Positions 37,088 through 46,410 of a stretch of 64,000 nucleotides of DNA are shown piece by piece. The stretch is from NCBI GenBank assembly GCA_902558835.1, contig CACEFK010000005.1:1-64000 (forward strand), written 5' to 3'. Both the position numbers and the translations under genes were made by a program. The stretch is from an uncultured Pelagibacteraceae bacterium (GTDB lineage: Bacteria > Pseudomonadota > Alphaproteobacteria > Pelagibacterales > Pelagibacteraceae). Numbering within the stretch: the stretch's first letter is position 1; every line of letters starts with the position of its first letter. The notes below the pieces were generated by a model. It was not told the DNA's origin. It was given only the letters and a program-made list of their open reading frames with translations, and did no database searches.

Positions 37088-38342
37088 AAAAATAGCACTC
37101 ATTGATTGTAATTCTTTTTATGTTTCTTGTGAGAGATTGTTCAATCCAAAAATAAGAAGAAAGCCTGTTGTTGTTTTATCCAATAATGATGGCTGTATCA
37201 TTTCAAGATCGAATGAAGCAAAAGCTTTAGGAATTAAAATGGGTGAACCATATTTTAAAGCAAAAGATATTATTCTTAAAAACAAAGTTGAAGTTTTTTC
37301 ATCTAATTATTCTCTATATGGAGATTTATCTAGAAGAGTGATGCGAACTCTTAAAAGATTTAATTCAGAAATAGAAGTTTATTCAATTGATGAAGCATTT
37401 TTAGATTTATCAAACTTTCCTGATACTGAAGTAGAGAAAGTTGGAAAAGAAATTAGAGAAACAGTTTTGCAGTGGACAGGTATTCCAACAAGTATTGGAA
37501 TAGCAAATACAAAAACTTTAAGTAAAGTTGCAAATCATATTGCAAAGAAAAAACAATCAGGGGTGACAAGCTTAATTGGAATAGAAAACTTAGATCCTAT
37601 TTTAGAAAAAGTTGAAATCAACGATGTCTGGGGTGTTGGTAGACAACTTACAAAATTTTATCAAAAGCATGGAATTTATAATGCTAAGCAATTAAAAAAT
37701 AAATCTAATACCTGGATCAAAAAATCTTCTAATGTTTTAAGCTCTAGAACTGCAATGGAGCTTAGAGGAATTTCTTGTATTGGATTGGAGACTACCACAA
37801 CCAAAAGAAAAAGTTGTGTGGTTTCAAGATCATTTGGAAAAAGAATTGAAACGTTCCAGGAATTAAAAGAAGCAGTTGCAAACTATTGTTTAAATGCCTC
37901 TGAAAAAATCAGATCAGAGTCGTTAGTTGCAAAAGCAATTACAGTATTTGTTAGAACCAGTCCTTTCCAAAGAAACTTTGGTTATTATTCAAATGCAAAG
38001 ACAGTTGATTTTCCAATTGCAACAAACAACAGTATTGAAACAGTTAAGACAGCAGTTTCAATTTTGGAAAGTATTTTTAAAAATGGTTATCGTTATCAAA
38101 AAGCAGGTGTGATGCTAACAGGATTATCAAATGCAAGTGATAAAACAAATTTATTTACCTCTGAAAAGGATGAAAAGATAAATAGCTTAATGCGATCAAT
38201 TGATAATACTAATCATCGATATGGAAGATCTACTTTAAGTGTTGCAAGTGCAGGTGTTCATAAAAAATGGAATATGAGAAGACAGTATTCTTCTAAAATT
38301 GATACAGCTGATTTTTATTGTTTACCAACGATTAGAGCCTAA
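37065..38342 (+). CDS. umuC: UmuC, Y-family DNA polymerase V catalytic subunit
   Basis: A 425-aa error-prone polymerase for lesion bypass. Y-family motifs: [19 protein letters not shown] near the N-terminus (metal Asp), [20 protein letters not shown] near 36, [11 protein letters not shown] with the catalytic Asp-Glu near 107, and the UmuC-specific C-terminal region. The ATG at 37065 gives the family-typical start and has a G-run 9 nt upstream; a TTG at 37056 is less likely. It forms an SOS-controlled operon with umuD. Confidence 0.95.
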   Translation: MSSILRTKKIALIDCNSFYVSCERLFNPKIRRKPVVVLSNNDGCIISRSNEAKALGIKMGEPYFKAKDIILKNKVEVFSSNYSLYGDLSRRVMRTLKRFNSEIEVYSIDEAFLDLSNFPDTEVEKVGKEIRETVLQWTGIPTSIGIANTKTLSKVANHIAKKKQSGVTSLIGIENLDPILEKVEINDVWGVGRQLTKFYQKHGIYNAKQLKNKSNTWIKKSSNVLSSRTAMELRGISCIGLETTTTKRKSCVVSRSFGKRIETFQELKEAVANYCLNASEKIRSESLVAKAITVFVRTSPFQRNFGYYSNAKTVDFPIATNNSIETVKTAVSILESIFKNGYRYQKAGVMLTGLSNASDKTNLFTSEKDEKINSLMRSIDNTNHRYGRSTLSVASAGVHKKWNMRRQYSSKIDTADFYCLPTIRA

Positions 38343-39350
38343 TTAAAAAGGAGCAGGACTACCCTTTCTATAACCAAGGCCTTTACATTGAGCAGGTTGA
38401 TTAGGAAATGGTCTACAAAATGAAACATCTATTGCACCATGAACTTGTGATTGATTTTTTAACTGACCTGTTATTTCATCACAACCATTCCATAATTCAT
38501 CACAACTGTCTGCCTTACCGACATTAGAGTAACGAATGATTGCATCATTTATCTTAAGCCCAACGTCAGTAGCATCATCCATGTGATTTCTGTAAGGTCC
38601 GAACTTAAATCTTGCACTTGTGGCACCAGCCATCATGTCACCAAAGTAACTTGATCTGAGTTTACCATCTATCCACAAATGAAGAAATCCATCTTTAGCC
38701 CATTTTGCATTGATAAGTATATTCACCCACTTTCCTTTAAGCGGAGAATAATTATGATCCAAATCAACAACATAAGAATCAAAATAATAAGAATCATCGC
38801 CTTTAATTCTTTCAACTACATAATTTGGAGTATTAAATATCCAAATAAAACTACTATTAGAATAGTTAAAAGAAGGTCCTACTGTTTTTTCACCTTTGCC
38901 ATATAGCATTTTAAAATCAAATAGTGATAAATTATGTTTTGGAGTTGTAACATCTTTTGGTAAGAAATATCCTATTCTGTACCACTTGGTTTTACCTTTC
39001 TTGGTAGTATGTCTATAAGGTTCCATAATTTGAAATCTCTGAGCATGACCTGGTTTACCCCATCTTTTCCAATCTTCTTTATGTCCTATATCAGAATATG
39101 TTAAATTAAATTCAATTCCTTTTTCTGCAACACCCATATGATCTTCAACTTTATCGAAAAAGTTTATTAGACCAGGTCTATTAGGAACATTTCTTATATT
39201 GAAAACCATTTTATTTTTAGACTGAGCTCTTAGAACATAATTTGCAAAATCTTTCTTATCCTGCTTTTTCATATTTGTATGCCATTTTACAGCGTAAGAA
39301 TGTGATGGAAGTAAAAGAAGGGATAGAATAATGATTAAAATTTTTTTCAT
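38343..39350 (-). CDS. Exported polysaccharide-lyase-like protein B (heparin lyase I fold)
   Basis: A 335-aa protein with a signal peptide (KKILIIILSLLLLPSHSYA). The body resembles PF14099-type polysaccharide lyases with a concanavalin-like jelly roll: EFNLTYSDIGHKEDWKR and YRIGYFLPKD in the first half, KGKWVNILINAKWAKDGFLH and LWIDGKLRSSYFGD in the second. It is a diverged tandem paralogue of the gene just upstream, with which it shares the NILINAKW strand. The Cys-rich C-terminus (DSCDELWNGCDE, FCRPFPNQPAQCKG) suggests disulfides outside the cytoplasm. Lyase activity is not proven; glycan binding is an alternative. It is the last gene of a six-gene operon. Confidence 0.65.
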   Translation of the reverse strand: MKKILIIILSLLLLPSHSYAVKWHTNMKKQDKKDFANYVLRAQSKNKMVFNIRNVPNRPGLINFFDKVEDHMGVAEKGIEFNLTYSDIGHKEDWKRWGKPGHAQRFQIMEPYRHTTKKGKTKWYRIGYFLPKDVTTPKHNLSLFDFKMLYGKGEKTVGPSFNYSNSSFIWIFNTPNYVVERIKGDDSYYFDSYVVDLDHNYSPLKGKWVNILINAKWAKDGFLHLWIDGKLRSSYFGDMMAGATSARFKFGPYRNHMDDATDVGLKINDAIIRYSNVGKADSCDELWNGCDEITGQLKNQSQVHGAIDVSFCRPFPNQPAQCKGLGYRKGSPAPF

Positions 39351-40289
39351 TTAATTAAATATACCAACTTTTTCTTTAGATTTTCCCCTTCTGACTTCAT
39401 CAAAATAGATTATTGTTGTTGGAACATCCTTAACATCATAATAATTATTGCACTTTTTAAAAAGATTTATTGAATTTTTATGTCCAGGAAATTTTTTTCT
39501 CTCTAATTTGAATAGAGTAGTATTTTCTTTATTTGTAGAACCTTTTTCAGTAAAACATTTATTAATTCCATCAATATTAACATAATTTAAATATCTGGTT
39601 ATTCCTGTCCTATAGACACCAAACTTTTGATAAACCTTAGATTTTGATTTTGTTGGACCTTTGTAATCATATCTTAGGTCACCATTGACCCAAATTTTAA
39701 AAAATCCATCTTCTTTTTTTGACCATTTTGCATTTATCAATATATCAAACCAATTACCTAGAGCTTCATCATTAGTTATCAAATTTTGTTCGTGATAATC
39801 CCAGTCATTATCAGTAATAGTTCTTACAATTGTGTATCCTTTTCGAAGTTCTTTGAACATAAATATTGGATTTCCATTTTTTTGATGAAATTGACCAAAT
39901 GCATTACTCAATGGGTAAAGGTTTTGGTGATCTTTTGGAAAATATATTGACCAAGAAAACCAATGTTCTCCACTAGACATTGCGCTGTCACCACCACTTA
40001 ACTCATGACGTTCTCTATCATTTTTACAATCACTCCAACCTCCATCCGAGTCCTTTCCACAATCTCCTTGTCTCACTTCAAATCTTATTGATTGGTTTCC
40101 AGCTCTAACTGGGTGTCCATCTTCTTTATTTACAATTTGAAATCCGTGTTTCTTATAGCCTTTGCCGGTTAAACTTTTATAAAATTTAGATCCTGAACCT
40201 ACATCTTTTGGAAGTTTAACAAACTTTTTTGCATAACTATTTCCACTTAATAACAAGCCAACAAATAAAATGCCTAAAAGTTTTTTCAT
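39351..40289 (-). CDS. Exported polysaccharide-lyase-like protein A (heparin lyase I fold)
   Basis: A 312-aa protein with a signal peptide (KKLLGILFVGLLLSGNSYA). PF14099-like features are clear: SIRFEVRQGD, DRERHELSGG near 93, HWFSWSIYFPKDHQNLYP near 108, FGQFHQKNGNPIFMF near 130 and WFDILINAKWSKKEDGFFKI near 190. Relatives cleave acidic polysaccharides by beta-elimination in the periplasm or outside the cell. Its stop abuts the start of the paralogous downstream gene, and its start overlaps the stop of serine hydrolase B by 1 nt. The substrate is unknown. Confidence 0.72.
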   Translation of the reverse strand: MKKLLGILFVGLLLSGNSYAKKFVKLPKDVGSGSKFYKSLTGKGYKKHGFQIVNKEDGHPVRAGNQSIRFEVRQGDCGKDSDGGWSDCKNDRERHELSGGDSAMSSGEHWFSWSIYFPKDHQNLYPLSNAFGQFHQKNGNPIFMFKELRKGYTIVRTITDNDWDYHEQNLITNDEALGNWFDILINAKWSKKEDGFFKIWVNGDLRYDYKGPTKSKSKVYQKFGVYRTGITRYLNYVNIDGINKCFTEKGSTNKENTTLFKLERKKFPGHKNSINLFKKCNNYYDVKDVPTTIIYFDEVRRGKSKEKVGIFN

Positions 40290-41446
40290 TAACTGTTATT
40301 TTTGATTTTTTTGTAAACAATTTTTTTCCAATTATAATTTCTATATAATGAACTAATAACTATTATTCTCTTATTGTCTAAATCAATCAATATATTTTGT
40401 CCTGCAAATCCGCTTAATCCTAAAATTTTTCTTTCTTTTTTTATTCCAAAAAGATCAAAATGAATTTGGCCACCATAGGATTTTGTATAAAGACCTACAT
40501 CGATTGAATCTTTTACGTTGTCTTTCTTTTTAATTCTATTTTCATAAATTGTTTTTAAATACTTGCCTGCACAAGTATCGTTATGCCAATCTTCCATCAT
40601 TGTTTTTGCAATTCTTAAATAATCATATCTATTTGCATAAAAAGAATATCTTGCAGAATTAAATTTTGTTATAGCGTACTTTCTATTAGATTTTTGAAAT
40701 TGAACACTGTTTTTAACTTTAACATGTTCATTAAATACTTTATGTAATAATTTGTCCCAATCATCGCCTGCTTTGAATTTTACATAGTTCATAATTACAT
40801 TGGTAGTTAGGGCGCTATAGTTATAAATTAATTTACTTTTTTCTGTACCTTTTAGATATCTATTCATTACTTTCTCAAGTCCAATAACATTTACATTTTC
40901 TTCTGGCTTTACACCCTTAATCCTATTGTCTGAACCAACGTTTCTTCTTTCGCCAACCCATTTTTGATCTCCACCTTTCATATTTAGAAGATCAAGTAGT
41001 ACTGCATCTTGATAAAGAGTATTTTTAATTAATGGCCAATCATTTAATTTTACATTTATGCTATCAATGTAGCCTTCACAAATTGCGTGCCCAGTTACAT
41101 AAGACACTAAACTTTTACCCATTGAGTGTGAAGGTAACAAACCATCAATTATGTATTCCCCGCTGCTAACTTTTTTAGGAATATCAGCAACATCAATAAC
41201 AATTTTATCATTTTCAAATAATAGATAACTAATAATTCCTGTATCTTTATTTTTTTTAAATTCTTTTAAAACGTTTTTGTCTTCTCTTAAATCTGATTTG
41301 AATTTGTAATGATCTGCTGATCCTTTAACTACCCAACCTTCATAAACGGTTAATGGATAGTCCCAGGTATTTTTATTTTTATTTTTATTTGCGTAAGCAG
41401 AGGTTGAAAATATTAATATAAAAATAACTGTTAAGATATTTTTCAT
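40289..41446 (-). CDS. Exported serine hydrolase B (beta-lactamase/NylB-like family)
   Basis: A 385-aa protein with a signal peptide ending TSAYA. The penicillin-binding/class C fold motif SxxK is Ser108-Met-Gly-Lys111 in LLPSHSMGKSLVSYVTG; the Tyr motif is IYNYSALTTN near 210, where the Asn of the classical YxN is absent; the third motif is the Gly-rich GLSGFAGQNILI near 355. Family members are amidases, esterases or peptidases acting on small or polymeric substrates, rarely true beta-lactamases. It is a tandem paralogue of the upstream gene (shared GHAICEGYID) and is in the DUF1800/DUF1501 operon. Confidence 0.78.
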   Translation of the reverse strand: MKNILTVIFILIFSTSAYANKNKNKNTWDYPLTVYEGWVVKGSADHYKFKSDLREDKNVLKEFKKNKDTGIISYLLFENDKIVIDVADIPKKVSSGEYIIDGLLPSHSMGKSLVSYVTGHAICEGYIDSINVKLNDWPLIKNTLYQDAVLLDLLNMKGGDQKWVGERRNVGSDNRIKGVKPEENVNVIGLEKVMNRYLKGTEKSKLIYNYSALTTNVIMNYVKFKAGDDWDKLLHKVFNEHVKVKNSVQFQKSNRKYAITKFNSARYSFYANRYDYLRIAKTMMEDWHNDTCAGKYLKTIYENRIKKKDNVKDSIDVGLYTKSYGGQIHFDLFGIKKERKILGLSGFAGQNILIDLDNKRIIVISSLYRNYNWKKIVYKKIKNNS

Positions 41447-42832
41447 TTAACCTTTTCCTTTTTTAAATGGATCGTACAGTAGTTTTTTGTGATTATATTT
41501 GTATTTTTTATTATTATAATGAAGTGAATTAACAACTAGTATCCTTGAATTTTCTACATCAATTAAAATCATATTCCCACCATAGCCACCCATACCAAAT
41601 ATAATTTGGTCTTTTAATCCTGGAAAATCCATATGAAATTGACCCCCGTACGATTTTGTACGATTAAATAAGGGCTCTTCTTTTTCTTTACTTCCTTTTG
41701 GTATTCTTCTTTCGTAAATCTCTTTTAAATATTTTCCAACACAAGTGCCATTCTGATAATCATCCATTATAGCTTTTGCTATTCTAAGATAGTCAAATCT
41801 TGTTGCCATTATGTTGGGATGTCCATTTCCAAAATGTTCTTGAAGACTAGTATAGCCATAACGAATGCTATTTTTGATCTTTATTTTATCATTGAAAACT
41901 TTGCTATAAAATTTATCATAATCTTCACCGATTTTAAATTTCATATAGTTTAAAATTAACTGAGTAACAAATCCGTTGTAATTGTATCTTTCCTTAGATT
42001 TTTTTGTATTTTTATTTCTAAAGAATAAGCGCATTGTTGTTTCAATATCTCTATCTTCATATGCACCTAATTTACTAGTACCATCTTCAAACTCATCGAT
42101 ATATTTTTGATCACCAGTATTCATATTTAAAAAATTAATTAATTTTTGATCATGATAAAGTGAATCTTTTATTATAGGCCAGTCATTTACTCTTGCATCA
42201 ACTCCATCAATATAACCCTCACATATGGCGTGGCCTACTAAATAAGAAGTTACTGACTTACCCATCGACATTGAATAAAATTTTGTTTCATTATTCAAAA
42301 ACTCTCCCAGTCTTTCTTTTGGAGAAAATTCGTCAATTAATACTTCACCATCTTGATAATATAAATAACTAAGGATGCCTTTGGTTTTCATTTGTTTTTT
42401 TAAAAATTCATCTTCAATTAAGTTGAATTTAAAATCGTAGGAATTATTTGTAGGTTTAAACTCTTTTAAATGTCCACCTCTATCTCTATATGAGTATTTC
42501 CATAAATAATAAATCAGGGTATCTCTGTTTGGGTTTGAATGATAAGCAATATTGGTACCTGATAATGCTTTGTTTTTAATTTTAATATCTAAATTGTTCA
42601 TCGTTATCATTTTTCCCTCAGGATAATTTCCACATTCCTCATGTAACCAGCTAGCACTATTTTTTTTTAATGTTGCACAATAATCAACCGGTTCACCTCC
42701 ATTTTTTAAATATTGAGAGTGGCCATTTTTTAAAAGCCATTTATTAAATTTCATTTGATTGAACCACTCATTAGAGTTGGCATTACTGGACAAAAATACT
42801 AAGCTGAAAATAATAAGTATAAGTTTTTTCAT
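41447..42832 (-). CDS. Exported serine hydrolase A (beta-lactamase/NylB-like family)
   Basis: A 461-aa protein with a signal peptide (KKLILIIFSLVFLSSNANS). It has an extra N-terminal domain of about 120 residues with two or three Cys before the hydrolase fold. The SxxK nucleophile is Ser189-Met-Gly-Lys192 (FYSMSMGKSVTSYLVG), the Tyr motif is RYNYNGFVTQ near 285, and the Gly-rich motif is GMGGYGGNMILI near 415. About half of the motif-flanking residues match the downstream paralogue. Substrate unknown. It starts 3 nt after the DUF1501 gene on the same transcript. Confidence 0.78.
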   Translation of the reverse strand: MKKLILIIFSLVFLSSNANSNEWFNQMKFNKWLLKNGHSQYLKNGGEPVDYCATLKKNSASWLHEECGNYPEGKMITMNNLDIKIKNKALSGTNIAYHSNPNRDTLIYYLWKYSYRDRGGHLKEFKPTNNSYDFKFNLIEDEFLKKQMKTKGILSYLYYQDGEVLIDEFSPKERLGEFLNNETKFYSMSMGKSVTSYLVGHAICEGYIDGVDARVNDWPIIKDSLYHDQKLINFLNMNTGDQKYIDEFEDGTSKLGAYEDRDIETTMRLFFRNKNTKKSKERYNYNGFVTQLILNYMKFKIGEDYDKFYSKVFNDKIKIKNSIRYGYTSLQEHFGNGHPNIMATRFDYLRIAKAIMDDYQNGTCVGKYLKEIYERRIPKGSKEKEEPLFNRTKSYGGQFHMDFPGLKDQIIFGMGGYGGNMILIDVENSRILVVNSLHYNNKKYKYNHKKLLYDPFKKGKG

Positions 42833-42835
42833 GAA

Positions 42836-43996
42836 TTAAGCTTTAAAAAGCTTGTCAGATAAATTTTGCAATTTGTCTCCAAAGAATACTTCTTTTTGGA
42901 TTCTGTTAAAATCTAAGTCAAATACTGTAGACATAGCAGAAGCATAAACAGATCTTGCATCAATCGTGGCATTTAAATCTCTACCATCAAAAAGCTCTTT
43001 TCGTTTTAGTCCTGGCCAATCAGTATGAACTTGACTTTTCTTCACCAAACCTCCGGCTAAGAATACCGCTGTTCCATAACCATGCTCTGTACCGTTTCCA
43101 CCATTTTTTTTAATTGTTCTTCCAAATTCTGTAACAGTTAAAATAATTGAATTTGCATAAGCTGTTCGAGATATTTTTAAATTTTGAATAATCGTATCCA
43201 TTTCAACTAAACATCTAGTATGAGTACCATTAATTCCACCTTGTGCAGCGTGAGTATCAAAACCATTTACTTCAAACACTGCAACTCTTGGGCCACTTGG
43301 ATTTGATAAAAGTTGTCCTGCTTTCATTGCAAGATTTTTATTATTTCTTTTATCGTAACTTGAACCCACACCCATCTGCTCATTTTTACGTTTTTTTATA
43401 AAATTCATCATATCTAATAATTCTTCTTCTGAACTATCTGCGTATACTGATTTTAAAAGCTCAAGAGTTTCTTCTCTTGGAAGTCTTCCATCTGCTGGAT
43501 AATAATTATCATTTTTAGGAACACCTCTTAATAATAATGGCATCGGCAAAGACAAAGCTAAACCTTCTGCCTTAAGATTTGCAAGATTCATTCCTCGTCC
43601 AAGCCAACCAGTTTTTTCTTGATAAGGAACTCTTCCACCAGACTCCATTAAATTTTGTCCTTCAAAATGTGATCGAGCTGTATATGGAATACTTGTTGCA
43701 TGAACGATCGCACCAGTATTGTCATGCCAACATTCACTAAATCCCCTTAACTTGGGATGTAAAGCAAAGTCAGAATCAAGTCTCATTGGATTTTCAATTA
43801 AAATACCTTTTCTAATTTTTTCGAAATTTTTATCACCAATAACAGGAACAGCACAAAGGCCGTCCATTCCTCCTCTAAGCATTATGACTATTAAATTTTT
43901 CTTTTTGGAAGTTGAGGCCAAAACTGGGAAGTTAAATCCAGCTAAAAATAAAGAAGTTGCGGTTCCTTTTAAAAAATCTCTTCTTGATATCTTCAT
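42836..43996 (-). CDS. DUF1501 family protein with Tat signal
   Basis: A 386-aa protein whose N-terminus is a twin-arginine signal (MKISRRDFLKGTATSLFLAG), so it is exported folded. The body has DUF1501 features of the alkaline-phosphatase/sulfatase-like superfamily: VIMLRGGMDGLCAVPVIGD near 35, SHFEGQNLMESGG near 108, EVNGFDTHAAQGG near 245 and ILTVTEFGRTIKKNGGNGTEHG near 285. DUF1501 genes are usually paired with DUF1800 genes, as here (4-nt overlap); the biochemical role is not established. Confidence 0.87.
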   Translation of the reverse strand: MKISRRDFLKGTATSLFLAGFNFPVLASTSKKKNLIVIMLRGGMDGLCAVPVIGDKNFEKIRKGILIENPMRLDSDFALHPKLRGFSECWHDNTGAIVHATSIPYTARSHFEGQNLMESGGRVPYQEKTGWLGRGMNLANLKAEGLALSLPMPLLLRGVPKNDNYYPADGRLPREETLELLKSVYADSSEEELLDMMNFIKKRKNEQMGVGSSYDKRNNKNLAMKAGQLLSNPSGPRVAVFEVNGFDTHAAQGGINGTHTRCLVEMDTIIQNLKISRTAYANSIILTVTEFGRTIKKNGGNGTEHGYGTAVFLAGGLVKKSQVHTDWPGLKRKELFDGRDLNATIDARSVYASAMSTVFDLDFNRIQKEVFFGDKLQNLSDKLFKA

Positions 43997-45438
43997 GCTT
44001 TTAATACCTCCGGTAGGTTAAATAATATAATATGTTTTTCCTCGTTAGTTTTTGCTCTCGATACAATTTTTAAAATTTTATCTGGATTATCAAAATTATT
44101 ACGAATTATTTTTTCATGAATGGTGTCATCTATTTGATCTTTCACATTATATTTGTGAAAAGCTTCTTTGGCGAACATTATTCTTCTAATAATTAATTCC
44201 GTTGATAACCAGTCTTTTTCAAGATCTGAAAATCCATTAGGTTGTTTTTGTCTATAAGGATGACAACCTAAATCTTCTAAGAACCATCCTTGCCAACTAA
44301 TTTCTCCAAAAGGTTTGATGCCTAATGGATGACTATCAATTAATTTCTCTTGAGTTGGATATGCATAAGTTGATCCTGACATATTTATTGCTGTAAGCCA
44401 CCAATTTTCTGGATTTTGAAATTTTCTATATTTAGCAGTGTGCTCAAATGCGACTTTAATTACAGCTTTATGAACCTCTGGTAAAAATCCATCTGACTGT
44501 TCCCAGGCTTTTATAACTGGAGCAATCATTTGTGGTGTGGGTTCGTCAGTGATTAAGTATCTACAAAGTTTTGTTGCAATAAACTCTCTACAAGATGGAT
44601 GGTTAACTAAATCTTTTATTGCGAGATTTATTCCTTTCTTTCCGCTTTTGTAAACTTTCCCTAACACCTGCTTCTTGCCTGGCTCATGTCTTTCTCTATC
44701 AAATTTTACATCATGTCCATGATCTCTTCCCTTTGTCCACTTAGGTCTCCAGCCAGTCATAACTTTTGCAAGTTCAATTACATCCTGTTGAGTGTAACCC
44801 CCATCTGGAGAAATAGTATGAAGCTCCATTAGTTCTCTTGCATGATTTTCATTAATTGTAGCCGGTTCTTTTTCTCTTTTTCTCCATTCTGATCTGCCAC
44901 TTTCAGATTTAGGACCTACATTATCTTTATTATCCAAGTGCATAATCATTGGCCATGCAAGGGTGGCTTCAGTCACCATTGTCTCAAAATTTTTATCCAT
45001 ATTGGCTCTTAAAAATTCTCTTTGATAAGCTCCAGTAGAGTACGAACCCAATGTTTGTGTGTCACTTATTGTGAAATGATTGCCCCAAAAATACCAAAGC
45101 TTAGCTAAAACTGGATGATTGCTTCTCAAAGCTTCGGAATGTCTGATGCACATTTCATTAGCTGGCCAAAGCTGTTTGCCAGTATCAGCTTCTAATTTAC
45201 GTTCAGCTCTCCTAAAACCTTCTGGATCATTTTTATATTTTTTTCTTAATGTAGTATTTTCCTCAACCCTTTGGGTTATCCAATACTTTCTCATTTCTTT
45301 TTCAGAATAGATATGTTTGCCCTTCCAGTTAAATTCTGGAATTGACTCAACTTGTTTTTGAGCCCAAACTAATGGATCAGAGGGTGCTTTTTCATCTGGT
45401 TTTAAGCCAAAGGCAACTTTTCTAAAAAAATTCTTCAT
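43993..45438 (-). CDS. DUF1800 family protein
   Basis: A 481-aa, largely helical DUF1800 protein: HPVLAKLWYFWGNHFTIS near 108, AYQREFLRANMDKNFETMV near 132, NENHARELMELHTISPDGGY near 195 and MTGWRPKWTKGRDHGHDVKF near 228. No classical signal peptide is visible. It may leave the cytoplasm with the Tat-exported DUF1501 partner, which would explain the fixed pairing, but this is inference. It is the first gene of the six-gene operon and its start is preceded by about 100 bp of non-coding DNA. Confidence 0.85.
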   Translation of the reverse strand: MKNFFRKVAFGLKPDEKAPSDPLVWAQKQVESIPEFNWKGKHIYSEKEMRKYWITQRVEENTTLRKKYKNDPEGFRRAERKLEADTGKQLWPANEMCIRHSEALRSNHPVLAKLWYFWGNHFTISDTQTLGSYSTGAYQREFLRANMDKNFETMVTEATLAWPMIMHLDNKDNVGPKSESGRSEWRKREKEPATINENHARELMELHTISPDGGYTQQDVIELAKVMTGWRPKWTKGRDHGHDVKFDRERHEPGKKQVLGKVYKSGKKGINLAIKDLVNHPSCREFIATKLCRYLITDEPTPQMIAPVIKAWEQSDGFLPEVHKAVIKVAFEHTAKYRKFQNPENWWLTAINMSGSTYAYPTQEKLIDSHPLGIKPFGEISWQGWFLEDLGCHPYRQKQPNGFSDLEKDWLSTELIIRRIMFAKEAFHKYNVKDQIDDTIHEKIIRNNFDNPDKILKIVSRAKTNEEKHIILFNLPEVLKA

Positions 45439-45540
45439 ATTTTTACTTGTTGTCCCTTGTTTTACAAGTCAGCACAACCAGACTTGCTCCCTAAAAATAA
45501 AGATAAAGAATAAAAATTTTTATGTCAATAACAAATCATT

Positions 45541-46410
45541 TTATTTTATTTTATCAATTTCATGAATGTTTGTTAAAGAATTATTTAATTCATCTATATT
45601 TTCTCTTAAAGCTAAACTGGAAATTGAATAAATCATTATTAGTAATAAAACTAAGGGCAATGAAGTGATTACTGAGGCATAGCTTTTGATCAGCAATATA
45701 TAAAAAATAATAAATAAAGCTGATCGAATAAGAACAGTTTTTCTAAAAACACTTATAATTGAAAGTGAATGCTTTAATAAATTAAAGAAATTCATTTGAG
45801 ATGGCCCAAAATACCTTTTTCCTCTTATTGAAGGTGTGGAAATTAAATCCTTTTCAATTTTTTTAAGTGATCCAGAGAAGCTATTCCAAGTAGCCTTTTC
45901 ATCTAGCATTTTTTTAATTGTTGATTTTGATAAACAAGTAAAATTTCCAAATTTAATAGATTTGCCAGTAAATGCTAAAGTTAAAAATTTGTGAAATTGA
46001 TAACAAAATTTAAAAAATAAACTTTCTGATCTCTTTACTCTTTCGCCTACAATAGATTTATCCCCAACTTTTTTAGAAAGCTCAATAAAATTTTTGATTT
46101 CTTCAGGTCTATCCTCTCCGTCACCATCCATAGGAATTACAAAATCAAATTCTTTTTTCTCAAAGATATATTTTAAACCTGATGCAATACATCTTGCATG
46201 ACCTCTATTTTCTCTCATATTTATTATTTCAAATGAATGAATATTTTCTAAGTTTTGATAGTTATCAATAATTTGTTGTGACGAAGCATCATTTATAACA
46301 ACAATTGATATTTCAGATTTCAAATCTTTAGCTTCATTATTAATATTTTCAATTAATTTTTTTAAAGACTCTCTATCGTTGTAAATTGGAATTAGTAATG
46401 TCGTTTTCAT
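45541..46410 (-). CDS. Family 2 glycosyltransferase (polyprenyl-phosphate sugar transferase type)
   Basis: A 289-aa GT2 enzyme: TTLLIPIYNDRESLKKLI at the N-terminus, IVVINDASSQ near 38, the DxD motif in FVIPMDGDGEDRPEEI near 92, and two hydrophobic helices at the C-terminus (residues about 225-270). This DPM1-like plan charges undecaprenyl phosphate with a sugar on the cytoplasmic side. The gene directly upstream encodes a GT39/ArnT-like membrane transferase that would use such a lipid-linked donor. Sugar and final acceptor are unknown. Confidence 0.85.
   Translation of the reverse strand: MKTTLLIPIYNDRESLKKLIENINNEAKDLKSEISIVVINDASSQQIIDNYQNLENIHSFEIINMRENRGHARCIASGLKYIFEKKEFDFVIPMDGDGEDRPEEIKNFIELSKKVGDKSIVGERVKRSESLFFKFCYQFHKFLTLAFTGKSIKFGNFTCLSKSTIKKMLDEKATWNSFSGSLKKIEKDLISTPSIRGKRYFGPSQMNFFNLLKHSLSIISVFRKTVLIRSALFIIFYILLIKSYASVITSLPLVLLLIMIYSISSLALRENIDELNNSLTNIHEIDKIK

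Noticed and set aside
40289-42832. Beta-lactamase resistance genes
   Set aside because: The SxxK fold is shared by many esterases and amidases, the other motifs deviate, and the context is not a resistance island.
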